NCBI GenBank assembly: GCA_016786845.1
Contig: JAEUVB010000016.1
Location: forward strand, 186,001 to 250,000
Reading direction: 5' to 3'
DNA from: Chitinophagaceae bacterium
GTDB lineage: Bacteria > Bacteroidota > Bacteroidia > Chitinophagales > Chitinophagaceae
DNA: 64,000 nucleotides
Both the position numbers and the translations under genes were made by a program. The notes under the pieces are model-generated. The model made no database searches. It saw only the letters and a program-made list of their open reading frames with translations, and had not been told where the DNA came from. This document shows positions 38,301 to 45,603 of this stretch, one piece after another (position 1 is the stretch's first letter; each line of letters opens with the position of its first letter).

Positions 38301-39276
38301 CAATGCTGGCAATGGTCCCTGTAATTGAATTCTTATTACAAATCCTGTCCCCGGTACCTGTATTCATAATGATACCGGTAAACGCATTGAACACATTGTT
38401 CATGGTCATGTTATTGTTTCGGATCTGCTGATTATTGGTATTCAGTGTAGAAATGCAATAACTGGTCGTAGTTACACTCGTCGTGGCTTCCGGTGCTTTC
38501 GCGCCCGGATTCGTAAAGATATTTCCATCGGCAGGATTGGTGCCTCCGATGATGAGATTATTCAGGTAAAATGCAGCCGTATTATTACCGGTCACATAGA
38601 TACCATTGTAGCAGTTGTTGAGTGTATTCGCTTTGATCGTCAGGTCCGTTATTCCGTCCGTAACCACAGCCGTACCCGTGTTGGCAGCGCTGATGGCTTG
38701 ATTAAAAGGAACTGACTGTACAGAAATTCCGGTTTCATAAGGGCCGGCAGTGGTACTCAATGCGCCGATTCCATTTAAGTTAATGGTACAGTTTTGTATC
38801 GTGATAAATTTGGGAGCATCGCCCAAGGTCAGATAACGCACCAATATCCCGGCTTCCATTTGTGTGGTGACGGTAACATTGGCTGCATTCTCTATGATAT
38901 TGAGTTGATTTAAGGTCACATAGTCCGTACCTGCAAGAATGAACACCGCATCCGGTACCACTGTATTCGTACCGGCTCCGGTACCACCTGCAAATGCCGT
39001 AATCAGGTTTCCGTTTCCATTGATGGTTAAGGTATTGGCCGCGGAAGTAGAGGCATTCAAAGTTGCACTTCCCAGAAAGTATCCTCCCGTTGGGGCCGTT
39101 TCCGTTTGATTGAGATTGATGGTCGCACCACCGGCACCAACACCGGTATTGTTCAGGTCCGTAATGGCAGCAGCCAGTGTAGCATAATCTCCGGGGATAT
39201 TTTTTACGCCCGAAACTTGTGCTTTTACTGAAAATGAAACCAGCAACAAAAAGACCAAGAGGTTAATTTTTCTCAT
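32383..39276 (-). CDS. Giant T9SS-sorted protein with N-terminal beta-helix and Ig-like repeats
   Basis: A 2297-aa predicted surface protein. Signal peptide MRKINLLVFLLLVSFSVKAQ. Residues from about 30 to 750 look like a right-handed parallel beta-helix: repeated short N-rich coils such as YVTLNQLNIIENA, FITIQNCTINL and ITGTIASIGSG. A series of Ig-like units follows, four of them close copies (PTVTASASPSTLCAGNNTTL, then SGGGASSYTW and TYTVTGTDGNLC). The C-terminus has a strand-rich module (LLEWTSSNEQNNQSFELQHS) and a type A T9SS sorting domain (LYPNPTKDILNIES...SGLYTVQVYENETLLYNGKV). A TACATTTG box lies only 2 nt before the ATG. Likely an adhesin or polysaccharide-binding protein; the specific role is unknown. 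Confidence 0.83.
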   Translation of the reverse strand: MRKINLLVFLLLVSFSVKAQVSGVKNIPGDYATLAAAITDLNNTGVGAGGATINLNQTETAPTGGYFLGSATLNASTSAANTLTINGNGNLITAFAGGTGAGTNTVVPDAVFILAGTDYVTLNQLNIIENAANVTVTTQMEAGILVRYLTLGDAPKFITIQNCTINLNGIGALSTTAGPYETGISVQSVPFNQAISAANTGTAVVTDGITDLTIKANTLNNCYNGIYVTGNNTAAFYLNNLIIGGTNPADGNIFTNPGAKAPEATTSVTTTSYCISTLNTNNQQIRNNNMTMNNVFNAFTGIIMNTGTGDRICNKNSITGTIASIGSGFTGIISATAAVANISSVDSNTLSNITASANSTSATYSMVVHTAATSGLQSTNDNLVSNINRSGTSAAAATYTTICIQNVVSSSGTRQVSRNVLSNINITAGGIAVPTTTGFSITGSQPLVADSNVIDGITVGGVTTGAANITVFSCGVTTGSHLLTRTSIKNITSNIANSVLTGLTTNQTSGTIVFDRLNIANLANAGNAAAARTDAISAVGLGAIRTIQNAFVSGITGPNLSADLALRGINANGAALKVYNSTIYIGNGGNVTSGATNFGGAGISYNATSQIEVINNIINLDVTPKGNGYFGALRFEGASGGITPIAAANNNIYHISTNVKNYLFLEAAVAAAAASANSYNLTNDATFNTGCGLYKTFMAPREASTFTENNLAAASSPNTFAPVGTSYGENGGLAIGSVTTDFDGAPRAGTPDIGALEFSGTPLDAAPPLITYTALSNTICPSTTLSATIIDQSGVNNSGFLPRMYYKKSTENNAYVGNTSADNGWKYVEASNTTSPFTFTPNYALLTSAAVSGDVIQYFVVAQDLSLTPNVGKNLANFPSGFCPTSVALPAGAFPVTGAQSYTLLTVPGAATATASVTQLCQIGNTTLSTTNNAAIAGAEYEWQSSPTLANTFTPIPGANTLTYTATGVTSSTDYRLVVKCGGTPFLTSSTITVVVSNPLITSTTGATICGAQTATLQATLNSGTATAYWFAAPTGGVPMGSGTTFTTPVVATTTDFYVQANEGVASGLSHNTSYLAGNSTTGNVFGVKALVSPVTVSGFSVNCSSITGTLTNWTIQYRPNDYLLTAGSNTSGTGWTVLGTATAVPSAGSGVGTFIPIPINVTIPAGQTYSFQIVATVGTINNTVGTTLGAFASGNSDMEVYQGYAGTLNNMTASPRIFNGTIHYSTGCGSAPRVPVTVTVTTPPSLTVTASADSICFGGTTNSILNVTSPNANYTYSWSPATGLNTTIGATVVANPLVQTTYSVTAMDAGSGCINTATKTINIYSNFTLTSVVSPTLVCAGDSATLTATCSLGGSGTYAWTPTVNMASPTTLITKTAPWTTTVYTITAAESHGCTKTSTANLNVHPIITGTLAASPSSFCTGSTGPASLSAVIPFICGFTTLSGFTSIYAPANWTTSQTNSNGTVNHTASAITMTSGTNGSGNPGTTNRSLTIGCAGNVTFNWSYSTPDFALFDYPQYTINGGAPVIFPNFNPNGASVQSGTASIAVPAGGVLRFEAYTIDNDGLPCSFTISNFVAPAAPLTSTVNYWTAASGGTNLGAPPLTVNPTSTTTYYAQYTQATTGCVSPFRDSVTITVHPLPTVVANASNTSVCAGSSTTLSGGGASTYTWTGGVNDGVSFVPASTNTYTVTGTDVNTCVNTASITINVNALPTVTASASPSTLCAGNNTTLSGGGASSYTWTDGVNSPADGVAFPPAATATYTVTGTDGNLCSATSSVTVTVNTLPTVTATASPASVCIGGNTTLNGGGASSYTWTDGVNTPVDGVAFAPAATTTYTVTGTDGNLCSATSAVAVTVNALPNVTASMTLGSFCPGAPIGLIGDGASTYSWMPGNLSGTNVTIYPQTSTIYTVTGTDNNSCTNAYTITVSPSSPSGDLALSTSASSISLNGNVSSTTYQDDGITMSYYNTACDLIATINDAAGGNVLGSVTAYLTVEPSVLTYNGQPYLPRWYQITPTSNGPAGVTLYFTQDDFSDYNASNGAYPDLPTSGSNSDPNIANIRISKVDGVLGTGAPTVITPSVNWNGFYWELNFPVTGFSQYYIHAVNPLGSALPATISSFTGRKLEHSNLLEWTSSNEQNNQSFELQHSADGVSFTTVAQLNSKAVNGNSNLPLNYSVEHLKPMAGHNYYRLQQTDIDGHSSLHAQVIDLIWNANGTVISLYPNPTKDILNIESYNAGTSKMLVKIADMSGRIVKQVQANAAQGANKIQMSLSDLASGLYTVQVYENETLLYNGKVEKND

Positions 39277-39643
39277 ATCAAATGTATTATTGAATTAAGG
39301 CCTACTCTAAAGGAACGGTTTTCAGCTTACCCGTGTGTTTTTTTAAACAGGGGTTAAAGTTAGCGATATCTTGTGCTTTTCACAAATTATTAAGGTCAAA
39401 ATTTAGTCCGTCACACTCCGTCAAGGTTTTGAGCCTGATGGATTTATTTGGGCGTGCCCCCGAGGCGGCGCTAAAAAGTGCATCATCATAAAGATATTCC
39501 GGCACCGGCCTCCGGGTCGGACCTGTCTGACTGAGTCATTCAGGCAGACTATCCGCGGGTAGTCCTCTCCGCCGCGGCGGATCCTTTTCAAAGGACCGAT
39601 GCAAGAAAAAGAGCCCAATCCGTATTGGACCGGAGAAATGGGT
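39277..39643. other. Intergenic region carrying a dispersed repeat
   Basis: No gene is supported. The centre is the repeat at 39450-39584. A -7 box for the beta-helix gene lies at the left end (39279-39286, minus strand, TACATTTG). Confidence 0.4.
39450..39584 (+). repeat. Dispersed intergenic repeat, copy B
   Basis: Begins GGGCGTGCCCCCGAGGCGG and contains GTGCATCATCATAAAGATAT, GGGTCGGACCTGTC, ACTATCCGCGGGTAGTCC and the palindrome TCCGCCGCGGCGGA. It aligns along its length with the reverse complement of 45261-45391; a weaker relative lies at about 3735-3860. Confidence 0.75.
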
Positions 39644-42600
39644 CTATCGTACCTGAACAAATAAACGGACCGCTTCCTGATTACCACCAACCAACCATGC
39701 AAGCTTGGTTTTAAGTTGTATGGGCAGCAATACCTTAGCATCTCCCGGGGTGTAAAAGCCGCTTTCTATCATCTCCGCAAACTGATTGCCTCCCTTTCCC
39801 ATCAAAGTCAATCCATTACCCGCATCCAATCTGCCCGTCTCCAATTCCGCACTGAAATCATTCCCGGTCAATAGAATATCAGGATGTCCATCTTGATTCA
39901 AATCCGCCACATCTATAGCCTGCACCGTAAATAACTGAGCGCTTTCGGGAAGTGGTTTGATGGTAAAATCACCCTTACCTTTATTAATCGCCATGATACT
40001 TTGCATCCAACCGGCACTAAACTCCCGGGCTCTGCTAATTTGCTCCGGTGTAAAAATATCGGTCACCGTGGCATTGGCATATTGATGATAGCGCAGAAAT
40101 TTCTTTTTCAGAAATACCATCTGGTCGAGCAAATTGTCACGAAGAGCCATGGGGTAGGAGACTCCATTGTTATAAGCTGTGATGACACAATCCGTACTGC
40201 CGTTTTGATCAAAATCACTCACCAGCATCTTCAACGGCTGATTGGCACTGCATTGGTAACGGCTATTGAGCCCATAATTGCCAAAAAGCATATCTTTTTG
40301 CCCATCCGCATTGATATCGGCAATCTTAATACAGTTCCACCACCCATGGGTCCCGGCCAAAGACAAGGGCTTGCTGCTCATATCTCCCCGATTATTTTTT
40401 ACAATGCTGATGGGCATCCACTCTCCCACAACCAAGAGATCTTTCCAGCCATCACCATCATAATCGAACCATTCGGCGGCTGTCACCATGCCGATTTCCT
40501 TTAATTCAGCATGAATCACTTCTTTAGTGAATTTTCCTTGGGCATTTTTCAATACATAGCTTTCCGGTACCAAACCATAATGTCCTGGAACGATACGCCC
40601 GCCGACAAAAACATCCGGGTCACCATCCTGATCGTAATCGTCGATGGCTAGGGCCTTGGCACTGACAGATATCTCCGGGAATTCTGCAGCCCGGCTGAAA
40701 TTTCCTTTGCCGTCATTAATATACAGACGCAGGGGATACATTTTGTCTTGTCCCGGAAACTCATTTCCGCCGCAGGCCACCATTAAGTCCTGATCACCAT
40801 CTCCGTCGGCATCAAAAAAGCGGGAGGCCCCGTCTTCAAATCGTTTGTCGGCCACGAGAGCAGGTTGATATGTTTTATCAAACCGGTCATTCACCTTTTG
40901 GCGATAAACCTGCCCCTCATATCCGGCCGCCCCGCCTATGAAAAAGTCCTCCAATCCATCGCCGTTCACATCCGCCACAGCCATGCAGGGACCCGATTGA
41001 GAATATCTTCTGGGTAATAAAGGCTCTAACTTGTAATCGATGTATTCGTTTTCGGAATAAATGACATTCAGTAAGCTGGATGCCGTTTCATCTCTCATCA
41101 AGCGATTATCCGGATTTTCGACCCCGGGTTGAAATTCGGCTGTTTCCGGATGCAGAACCAGGGTTTGATTGGCTTTTTGATCCATTAAGACCTGCGAATT
41201 AGAATTCGGCCACAATACTTTTACGGTGCACGCAGACTGAGTCCCCAACCCGAAATGCAATACCGGATCATGACTCGATAAATAGCCACGGGTTGGCTCC
41301 AACCATTGCACCTGCTCGACGCCATCTAATGTTCGGACCGTCACACGAGCACCATACACATCTTTTCCGGCCGCATCGCGGCAACGAATACGGATATACT
41401 TGCTTTGTTTATTGTCGCTGCTATTGTTTCGATAAACGAAAGCCTGTTCGTTGGTATTGTTCACGATCAAATCGAGATCGCCATCCAAATCCAGGTCGCC
41501 GTATGCTGCTCCGGCACTCCAGGATGGTGTGTTCAAACCCGCTTCAGCCGCCACATTGGTAAACTTTAGACTCCCGTTATTCTTAAAAAAGTAATTGGGC
41601 ACTTTTACGGAAGGGAATACCTGAAAGAGGTCATACACACTTTGCTGATCACCGGGTTTATTGAGTTCTTTGATTACCGAATCGAGTTTGTATTTCGCCA
41701 CATCCATATCACTGATATCGCGAAGCAGGCCATTGGTGATGAAAATGTCCTTTTTCCCGTCATTGTCAAAGTCGGCGATAAGGGGGGCCCAACTCCAATC
41801 GGTAAAGGCCATTCCTGCATAATACGAAATGTCGGAATAGATCTTGTTTTCATGATTGAGTTGCAGCACATTCTTGACATATTGCTTGCCGAACCCGTAC
41901 TGAACCATTTTGGCGAACTGGTCATTATTCTGAGCCACCTTCAATTGCTTCTGCCGCTGATTGACCTCCGGCAGCATGTCCAAAACCAACAAATCGGGAA
42001 AGCCATCGTTGTTGATATCCGCATAGTCCGACCCCATGGAATTATAGCTCATGTGTTTGAAATAATCATCCACCCGGTCGGTATAGGTGCCATTACGGTT
42101 GTTGATATATAATTTGTCGGGATGAATGTAGTCGTTGCAGACATAAATATCAGGATATAGGTCGGCATTGAAATCGCCAATCACCGCACTCAGACCAAAT
42201 CCATAATTGAGCAGCCCTGCTGCCTCGGTCCGGTCGCTAAAGTGTCCGGCCTTGTTCTCATAATACCGGTCGCTCACATATTCGCTTTCTGTTTCTTTTA
42301 CCGCCTCCAGTTTGCCGCTTGAACCATATTTCAAAAAGACGGTCTTGGCTTCCTGGAAATTATATGGATGGTTGAGCAAATACAGATCCAAATCGCCGTC
42401 AAAATCCATATCCTGAAAATAGGCCTGAGTACTGTAAGACGCATCGTCCAACCCCATCTCTTTTGCACGATCCGTAAAGGTGCCATTGCGATTGTTGATA
42501 TACAACATATTCCTTCGTTCATCGGGTTTGGTACTGGCAGACTTACAGATATAAATGTCCAACCAACCGTCACCATTTACATCGGCCATGGTCACACCGG

Positions 42601-42928
42601 TCTTGAAACCGATACCCCCCGCAACACCGGCCTCCGCAGTTACATCTTTGAATTTCATGTTCCCCAAATTCAAATACAATTTATTTGGGGTCATGTTGGC
42701 ATTAAAATAAATATCGGGAAGTCCGTCATTGTTGATATCCCCGATAGACACCCCGGCGCCGTTATAGAGATATTCATAACCCAGAATATTCATCTGTTTA
42801 TTTTCGGCAATACCATTCACAAAGTCGATACCTGATGTCGCGGAAGACAAGGCGGTGAATTGCGGAGCTTGTGCGAATCCTTTCAAACCGCAGACAAGGC
42901 ACAACAAACGAATGGTGAAACGGATCAT
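39644..42928 (-). CDS. FG-GAP/VCBS repeat protein with ASPIC/UnbV (CRTAC1-like) domain
   Basis: A 1094-aa secreted protein with signal peptide MIRFTIRLLCLVCGLKGFAQ. It has about a dozen FG-GAP/VCBS beta-propeller repeats with Ca-binding D-x-[DN]-x-DG loops (GDINNDGLPDIYF, ADVNGDGWLDIYI, QDMDFDGDLDLYL and others) in two propeller halves. Between them is an ASPIC/UnbV domain: ARVTVRTLDGVEQVQWLEP and GYLSSHDPVLHFGLG. There is no T9SS tail. It starts 11 nt after the haloperoxidase-like gene, so the two form an operon. I recall this pairing from other Bacteroidota. A substrate-binding or surface role is inferred; no enzymatic motif is visible. Confidence 0.9.
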   Translation of the reverse strand: MIRFTIRLLCLVCGLKGFAQAPQFTALSSATSGIDFVNGIAENKQMNILGYEYLYNGAGVSIGDINNDGLPDIYFNANMTPNKLYLNLGNMKFKDVTAEAGVAGGIGFKTGVTMADVNGDGWLDIYICKSASTKPDERRNMLYINNRNGTFTDRAKEMGLDDASYSTQAYFQDMDFDGDLDLYLLNHPYNFQEAKTVFLKYGSSGKLEAVKETESEYVSDRYYENKAGHFSDRTEAAGLLNYGFGLSAVIGDFNADLYPDIYVCNDYIHPDKLYINNRNGTYTDRVDDYFKHMSYNSMGSDYADINNDGFPDLLVLDMLPEVNQRQKQLKVAQNNDQFAKMVQYGFGKQYVKNVLQLNHENKIYSDISYYAGMAFTDWSWAPLIADFDNDGKKDIFITNGLLRDISDMDVAKYKLDSVIKELNKPGDQQSVYDLFQVFPSVKVPNYFFKNNGSLKFTNVAAEAGLNTPSWSAGAAYGDLDLDGDLDLIVNNTNEQAFVYRNNSSDNKQSKYIRIRCRDAAGKDVYGARVTVRTLDGVEQVQWLEPTRGYLSSHDPVLHFGLGTQSACTVKVLWPNSNSQVLMDQKANQTLVLHPETAEFQPGVENPDNRLMRDETASSLLNVIYSENEYIDYKLEPLLPRRYSQSGPCMAVADVNGDGLEDFFIGGAAGYEGQVYRQKVNDRFDKTYQPALVADKRFEDGASRFFDADGDGDQDLMVACGGNEFPGQDKMYPLRLYINDGKGNFSRAAEFPEISVSAKALAIDDYDQDGDPDVFVGGRIVPGHYGLVPESYVLKNAQGKFTKEVIHAELKEIGMVTAAEWFDYDGDGWKDLLVVGEWMPISIVKNNRGDMSSKPLSLAGTHGWWNCIKIADINADGQKDMLFGNYGLNSRYQCSANQPLKMLVSDFDQNGSTDCVITAYNNGVSYPMALRDNLLDQMVFLKKKFLRYHQYANATVTDIFTPEQISRAREFSAGWMQSIMAINKGKGDFTIKPLPESAQLFTVQAIDVADLNQDGHPDILLTGNDFSAELETGRLDAGNGLTLMGKGGNQFAEMIESGFYTPGDAKVLLPIQLKTKLAWLVGGNQEAVRLFVQVR

Positions 42929-42939
42929 GGCAAGGAATT

Positions 42940-44220
42940 TTAGCGTCTGGTTTTTATTTTATCCAATATAAATCCGGTCACCTCACGCCCCTGCAATGCC
43001 CCATTATCCAGAGAGGGCATATAGTGAATGCCTCCATAAAAACGACTTACACTGGCCTGATCCGAAGCATCCCGAAACGATTTGAACGTTCGCGGGGCAA
43101 GACCTAAATACATTTGGGACGAGTCAACCACAGGATACATCTTAGGGAAAAAATGCGTGAGCATGGAAGAAGCTGCAGCCGAAACTACGCTATGCCCACT
43201 GGTATATTCGGGGAATGGCGGGGTTTCGATGAGCGGTAACCACTTGGCATCAATCAGGCGGTTGATATAGGTCTCGGGGCGAACGGAATTACTTTGGAAC
43301 TTTTCGGCCCAGCAACTCAGAAATCCTTCGAAGATGGCGATGCTCACCAGCGTAAAGACTTCTGCCGACTGTTCTTCATTTGCCTTGACCTTGCGTAAAG
43401 CTTGTGCCGTGATTTTCATCCAATGTCCACCCGGAGTTACTTTATGAATGAAATAGGTGGCATGTCCTTTCACAACGGCCGTATTGGGATTGTCGTCCCA
43501 GTATAATGCGGTATTAATTTTCGAAGAATCCTTTTCCTGATCCGAAAGATAGACCGCCAATGCGTTTTGATAATACAATGAAGTTTTATCTTCACTGTAC
43601 GGAATATTCGGTATCGCCTTAACGTAATCGGAACGAGGGGCCACAAAGGAACGAATCAGGGGCCAATTGGGTTCCAACGCATTGTTATATTCAGGAGCGG
43701 TCGGTTTCCAGGCGCCCAAACTGTCATTGAGCACATAGCGCTGCATGGTTCGGGTTTCGATGTAATGGTCCTTCTTGATCCATTCAAATAAATATTGTGT
43801 CACCGTTTGCGCATAGGCCGTGGATTGTTGAATCAGGGCCGGATTCTTGGGCCAGTAGCGTTTCTCTGCATTCAAAAAGCTGTCTAACAAATGCTCGGAG
43901 TACACTAATTTTTTTGCAACACCGATAAAAGCGCATTCTGCAGCCACAGCATAATCAATTTTTTTTGTGGGTTTCGGGATCGCCTGAAGGTGAGTGATTT
44001 GTCTGGACAAAGAATGCAGGGTATTATATTTTAAACAAAGCACTTCATAAGCGGCAATATTACTGTATACCTGTATGCGACCCGCCACCGGAGGACTAAA
44101 TATATCTTCCATGATGACATCGAGGAGTTTGAGGTTGCAACGATTGAGATAATCATTGGCAGCTCCATCGGAACATACGCAGCAAAGTGCGATCACCAGT
44201 AAGCTGATAAGCTTTCGCAT
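42940..44220 (-). CDS. Vanadium-dependent haloperoxidase-like (PAP2 superfamily) protein
   Basis: A 426-aa exported protein starting at the ATG at 44220 (MRKLISLLVIALCCVCSDGA, a signal peptide); the open frame extends upstream over the DUF502 gene end but is unlikely to be used. The C-terminal half carries the three oxyanion-binding blocks of the family: SVRPETYINRLID, PPFPEYTSGHSVVSAAASSM (the P-x-x-x-SGH block) and ASVSRFYGGIHY (the R-x-x-GG-x-H block with the catalytic His). These bind vanadate or phosphate, so the enzyme may be a haloperoxidase or an acid phosphatase. It is followed 11 nt later by the CRTAC1-like gene and lies 34 nt after DUF502. Confidence 0.88.
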   Translation of the reverse strand: MRKLISLLVIALCCVCSDGAANDYLNRCNLKLLDVIMEDIFSPPVAGRIQVYSNIAAYEVLCLKYNTLHSLSRQITHLQAIPKPTKKIDYAVAAECAFIGVAKKLVYSEHLLDSFLNAEKRYWPKNPALIQQSTAYAQTVTQYLFEWIKKDHYIETRTMQRYVLNDSLGAWKPTAPEYNNALEPNWPLIRSFVAPRSDYVKAIPNIPYSEDKTSLYYQNALAVYLSDQEKDSSKINTALYWDDNPNTAVVKGHATYFIHKVTPGGHWMKITAQALRKVKANEEQSAEVFTLVSIAIFEGFLSCWAEKFQSNSVRPETYINRLIDAKWLPLIETPPFPEYTSGHSVVSAAASSMLTHFFPKMYPVVDSSQMYLGLAPRTFKSFRDASDQASVSRFYGGIHYMPSLDNGALQGREVTGFILDKIKTRR

Positions 44221-44254
44221 GTTCAAATAATTTGTATAAAGATAAACATCAAGA

Positions 44255-44860
44255 CTAAGGATGAGCGATTTCTTCCTCTTTTTTCGTTTCAGTCTCTTCT
44301 TCATCGTAGCCGGCCATGCCGCCACTTACCGCCATTTTCATGGCATCACCAGGATTCATGTTAAGGGGTTGAACACTTTCACGGTCCACAATGAGCAGAA
44401 ATCCGCTCACGGCATAGGCGTGCGGCATATAGACCGCGATCTTATCACTGAGTCCGATTTTGCTGAGCTCCTGACGTGTAATGAACCCGATTTGATAGAG
44501 TTCAGGATTAGCGCGGACCTTTACCAGCACCGGCCGATTGAACTTCTTCTTATCCCCCATGAAACTTTCTACCACTTCTTTCACCGAAGTATAAATAAAT
44601 TTCAGGAAGGGTGTACGCTCCAAAACTCCGTCGAAGAGGCCGATCAGAAACTTCCAAACGAGGAAGGTACTACCCAGCCATCCGATGAGAATAAGTGAAG
44701 AAATAACAATGATGAAACCTATACCCCGTGGTACATAAGGAATTTTGGTATCAACAAAATCAAAGATGGAATAGGCGGCCCATGCAGTAATGGCTATTGG
44801 AGAAATGATAATGACTCCTTGAAAAAAATATCGCAGGAGATAACTGGCCGCTTTTCGCAT
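44255..44860 (-). CDS. DUF502 family membrane protein
   Basis: A 201-aa inner-membrane protein. Two transmembrane segments lie near residues 10-32 (YFFQGVIIISPIAITAWAAY) and 45-70 (GIGFIIVISSLILIGWLGST), followed by the DUF502 block TPFLKFIYTSVKEVVESFMG, VRANPELYQIGFITRQE and AVYMPHAYAVSGFLLIVDRE. The acidic tail ends EEETETKKEEEIAHP. The function of DUF502 is unknown. A TATCTTTG box ends 4 nt before the ATG, predicting a leaderless message. The haloperoxidase/CRTAC1 pair follows on the same strand. Confidence 0.9.
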   Translation of the reverse strand: MRKAASYLLRYFFQGVIIISPIAITAWAAYSIFDFVDTKIPYVPRGIGFIIVISSLILIGWLGSTFLVWKFLIGLFDGVLERTPFLKFIYTSVKEVVESFMGDKKKFNRPVLVKVRANPELYQIGFITRQELSKIGLSDKIAVYMPHAYAVSGFLLIVDRESVQPLNMNPGDAMKMAVSGGMAGYDEEETETKKEEEIAHP

Positions 44861-44864
44861 GCAG

Positions 44865-44872
44865 CAAAGATA
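44865..44872 (-). promoter_or_regulatory. -7 promoter box of DUF502, predicted leaderless
   Basis: TATCTTTG on the minus strand, exact TAnnTTTG, followed by CTGC and the ATG. The -33 region lacks a clear TTG. The 4-nt distance is the same as for the tsaC-like gene and pheS. Confidence 0.6.
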
Positions 44873-45004
44873 GGGTAGGAGTTTTTAGTGTTTAATGTTT
44901 AGTTTTTTGTTCCAAGCCAAGATTTGAATTCGCTAAGGGTGCAACATATTTGGGCGTCATCATTTCGGATTCTACGGAATGCGTTCCCGCTGTTCGGGGC
45001 TTCG

Positions 45005-45054
45005 GTCTCTTTGTGTGTCTCCCATGCTTCGCAAGAGGAGACACACAAAGAGAC
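45005..45054. repeat. Perfect 18-bp inverted repeat
   Basis: GTCTCTTTGTGTGTCTCC (45005-45022) and its exact complement GGAGACACACAAAGAGAC (45037-45054), separated by 14 nt. There is no T run afterwards. It lies between DUF502 and pheS, neither of which ends here, so it is not a terminator of a known gene. Confidence 0.9.
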
Positions 45055-45260
45055 TGCCCCCTACCATCGGGCGCAAAGAGGGAGGGTAGGTCGCTGTCGG
45101 GAAGACCGTATTGATGAGCCGTAAATACTGATCATTTATGCCTTTGGCAGATGATGGTGTAAGCAGGATTGATCACATTAGGCGTAGCAACCTTGACTCG
45201 GAAGACTTTAAACCGAGGATCGTTTAACCCATCCGGCGATGCGGCCAACGCGCGTGAAGG

Positions 45261-45391
45261 ATGGTAGCGGATAGCCCGGATCCGCCGCGGCGGAGAGGAC
45301 TAGGAGCGGACAGCCTGACCCTGAGGCGGGTGCGGGAAACGGTATATCTTTAGGATGATGCACTCCTTAGCACCGCCTCAGGGGCACGCCC
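45261..45391 (-). repeat. Dispersed intergenic repeat, copy C (inverted relative to copy B)
   Basis: Read on the minus strand it begins GGGCGTGCCCCTGAGGCGG and continues with GTGCATCATCCTAAAGATAT, GGGTCAGGCTGTCCGCTCC, TAGTCCTC and TCCGCCGCGGCGGA, in the same order as copy B at 39450-39584. Confidence 0.75.
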
Positions 45392-45570
45392 AAAACAGCA
45401 GCATCCATTGATACCGGTATGCTGTTGAAATGGAACCACAGGTCCTAACCCCAAAATCGATCACGACAGGATCGTCGGGAGTATCATAACAGAGCAGCGA
45501 GGTATTCAACCCTCCGACGGCTCCGCATCGGGATTGATCCCGCATTTGCGGGAAACGCTTCTTCGTCGCA

Positions 45571-45599
45571 TTGATTTTTCAAATAAGGACTTACTTTTG
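45571..45599 (+). promoter_or_regulatory. Promoter of pheS, predicted leaderless
   Basis: TTG (45571-45573), 18 nt, TACTTTTG (45592-45599), then CGAC and the pheS ATG at 45604. Both elements match the Bacteroidota consensus; transcription should begin at or beside the start codon. Confidence 0.75.
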
Positions 45600-45603
45600 C
45601 GAC

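Larger units (their letters stand above)
44873..45570. other. Long intergenic region made of repeats
   Basis: About 700 bp without a gene. It holds a short TTTAATG repeat (44888-44905), an 18-bp perfect inverted repeat (45005-45054), dispersed repeat copy C (45261-45391) and a small hairpin TCCCGCA-TT-TGCGGGA (45538-45553) just upstream of the pheS promoter. The ORF at 44924-45124 runs through the inverted repeat and is not protein-like. Confidence 0.6.

Noticed and set aside
44924..45124. 66-aa plus-strand ORF in the intergenic repeat region
   Set aside because: Runs through both arms of the 18-bp inverted repeat and has no protein-like pattern.
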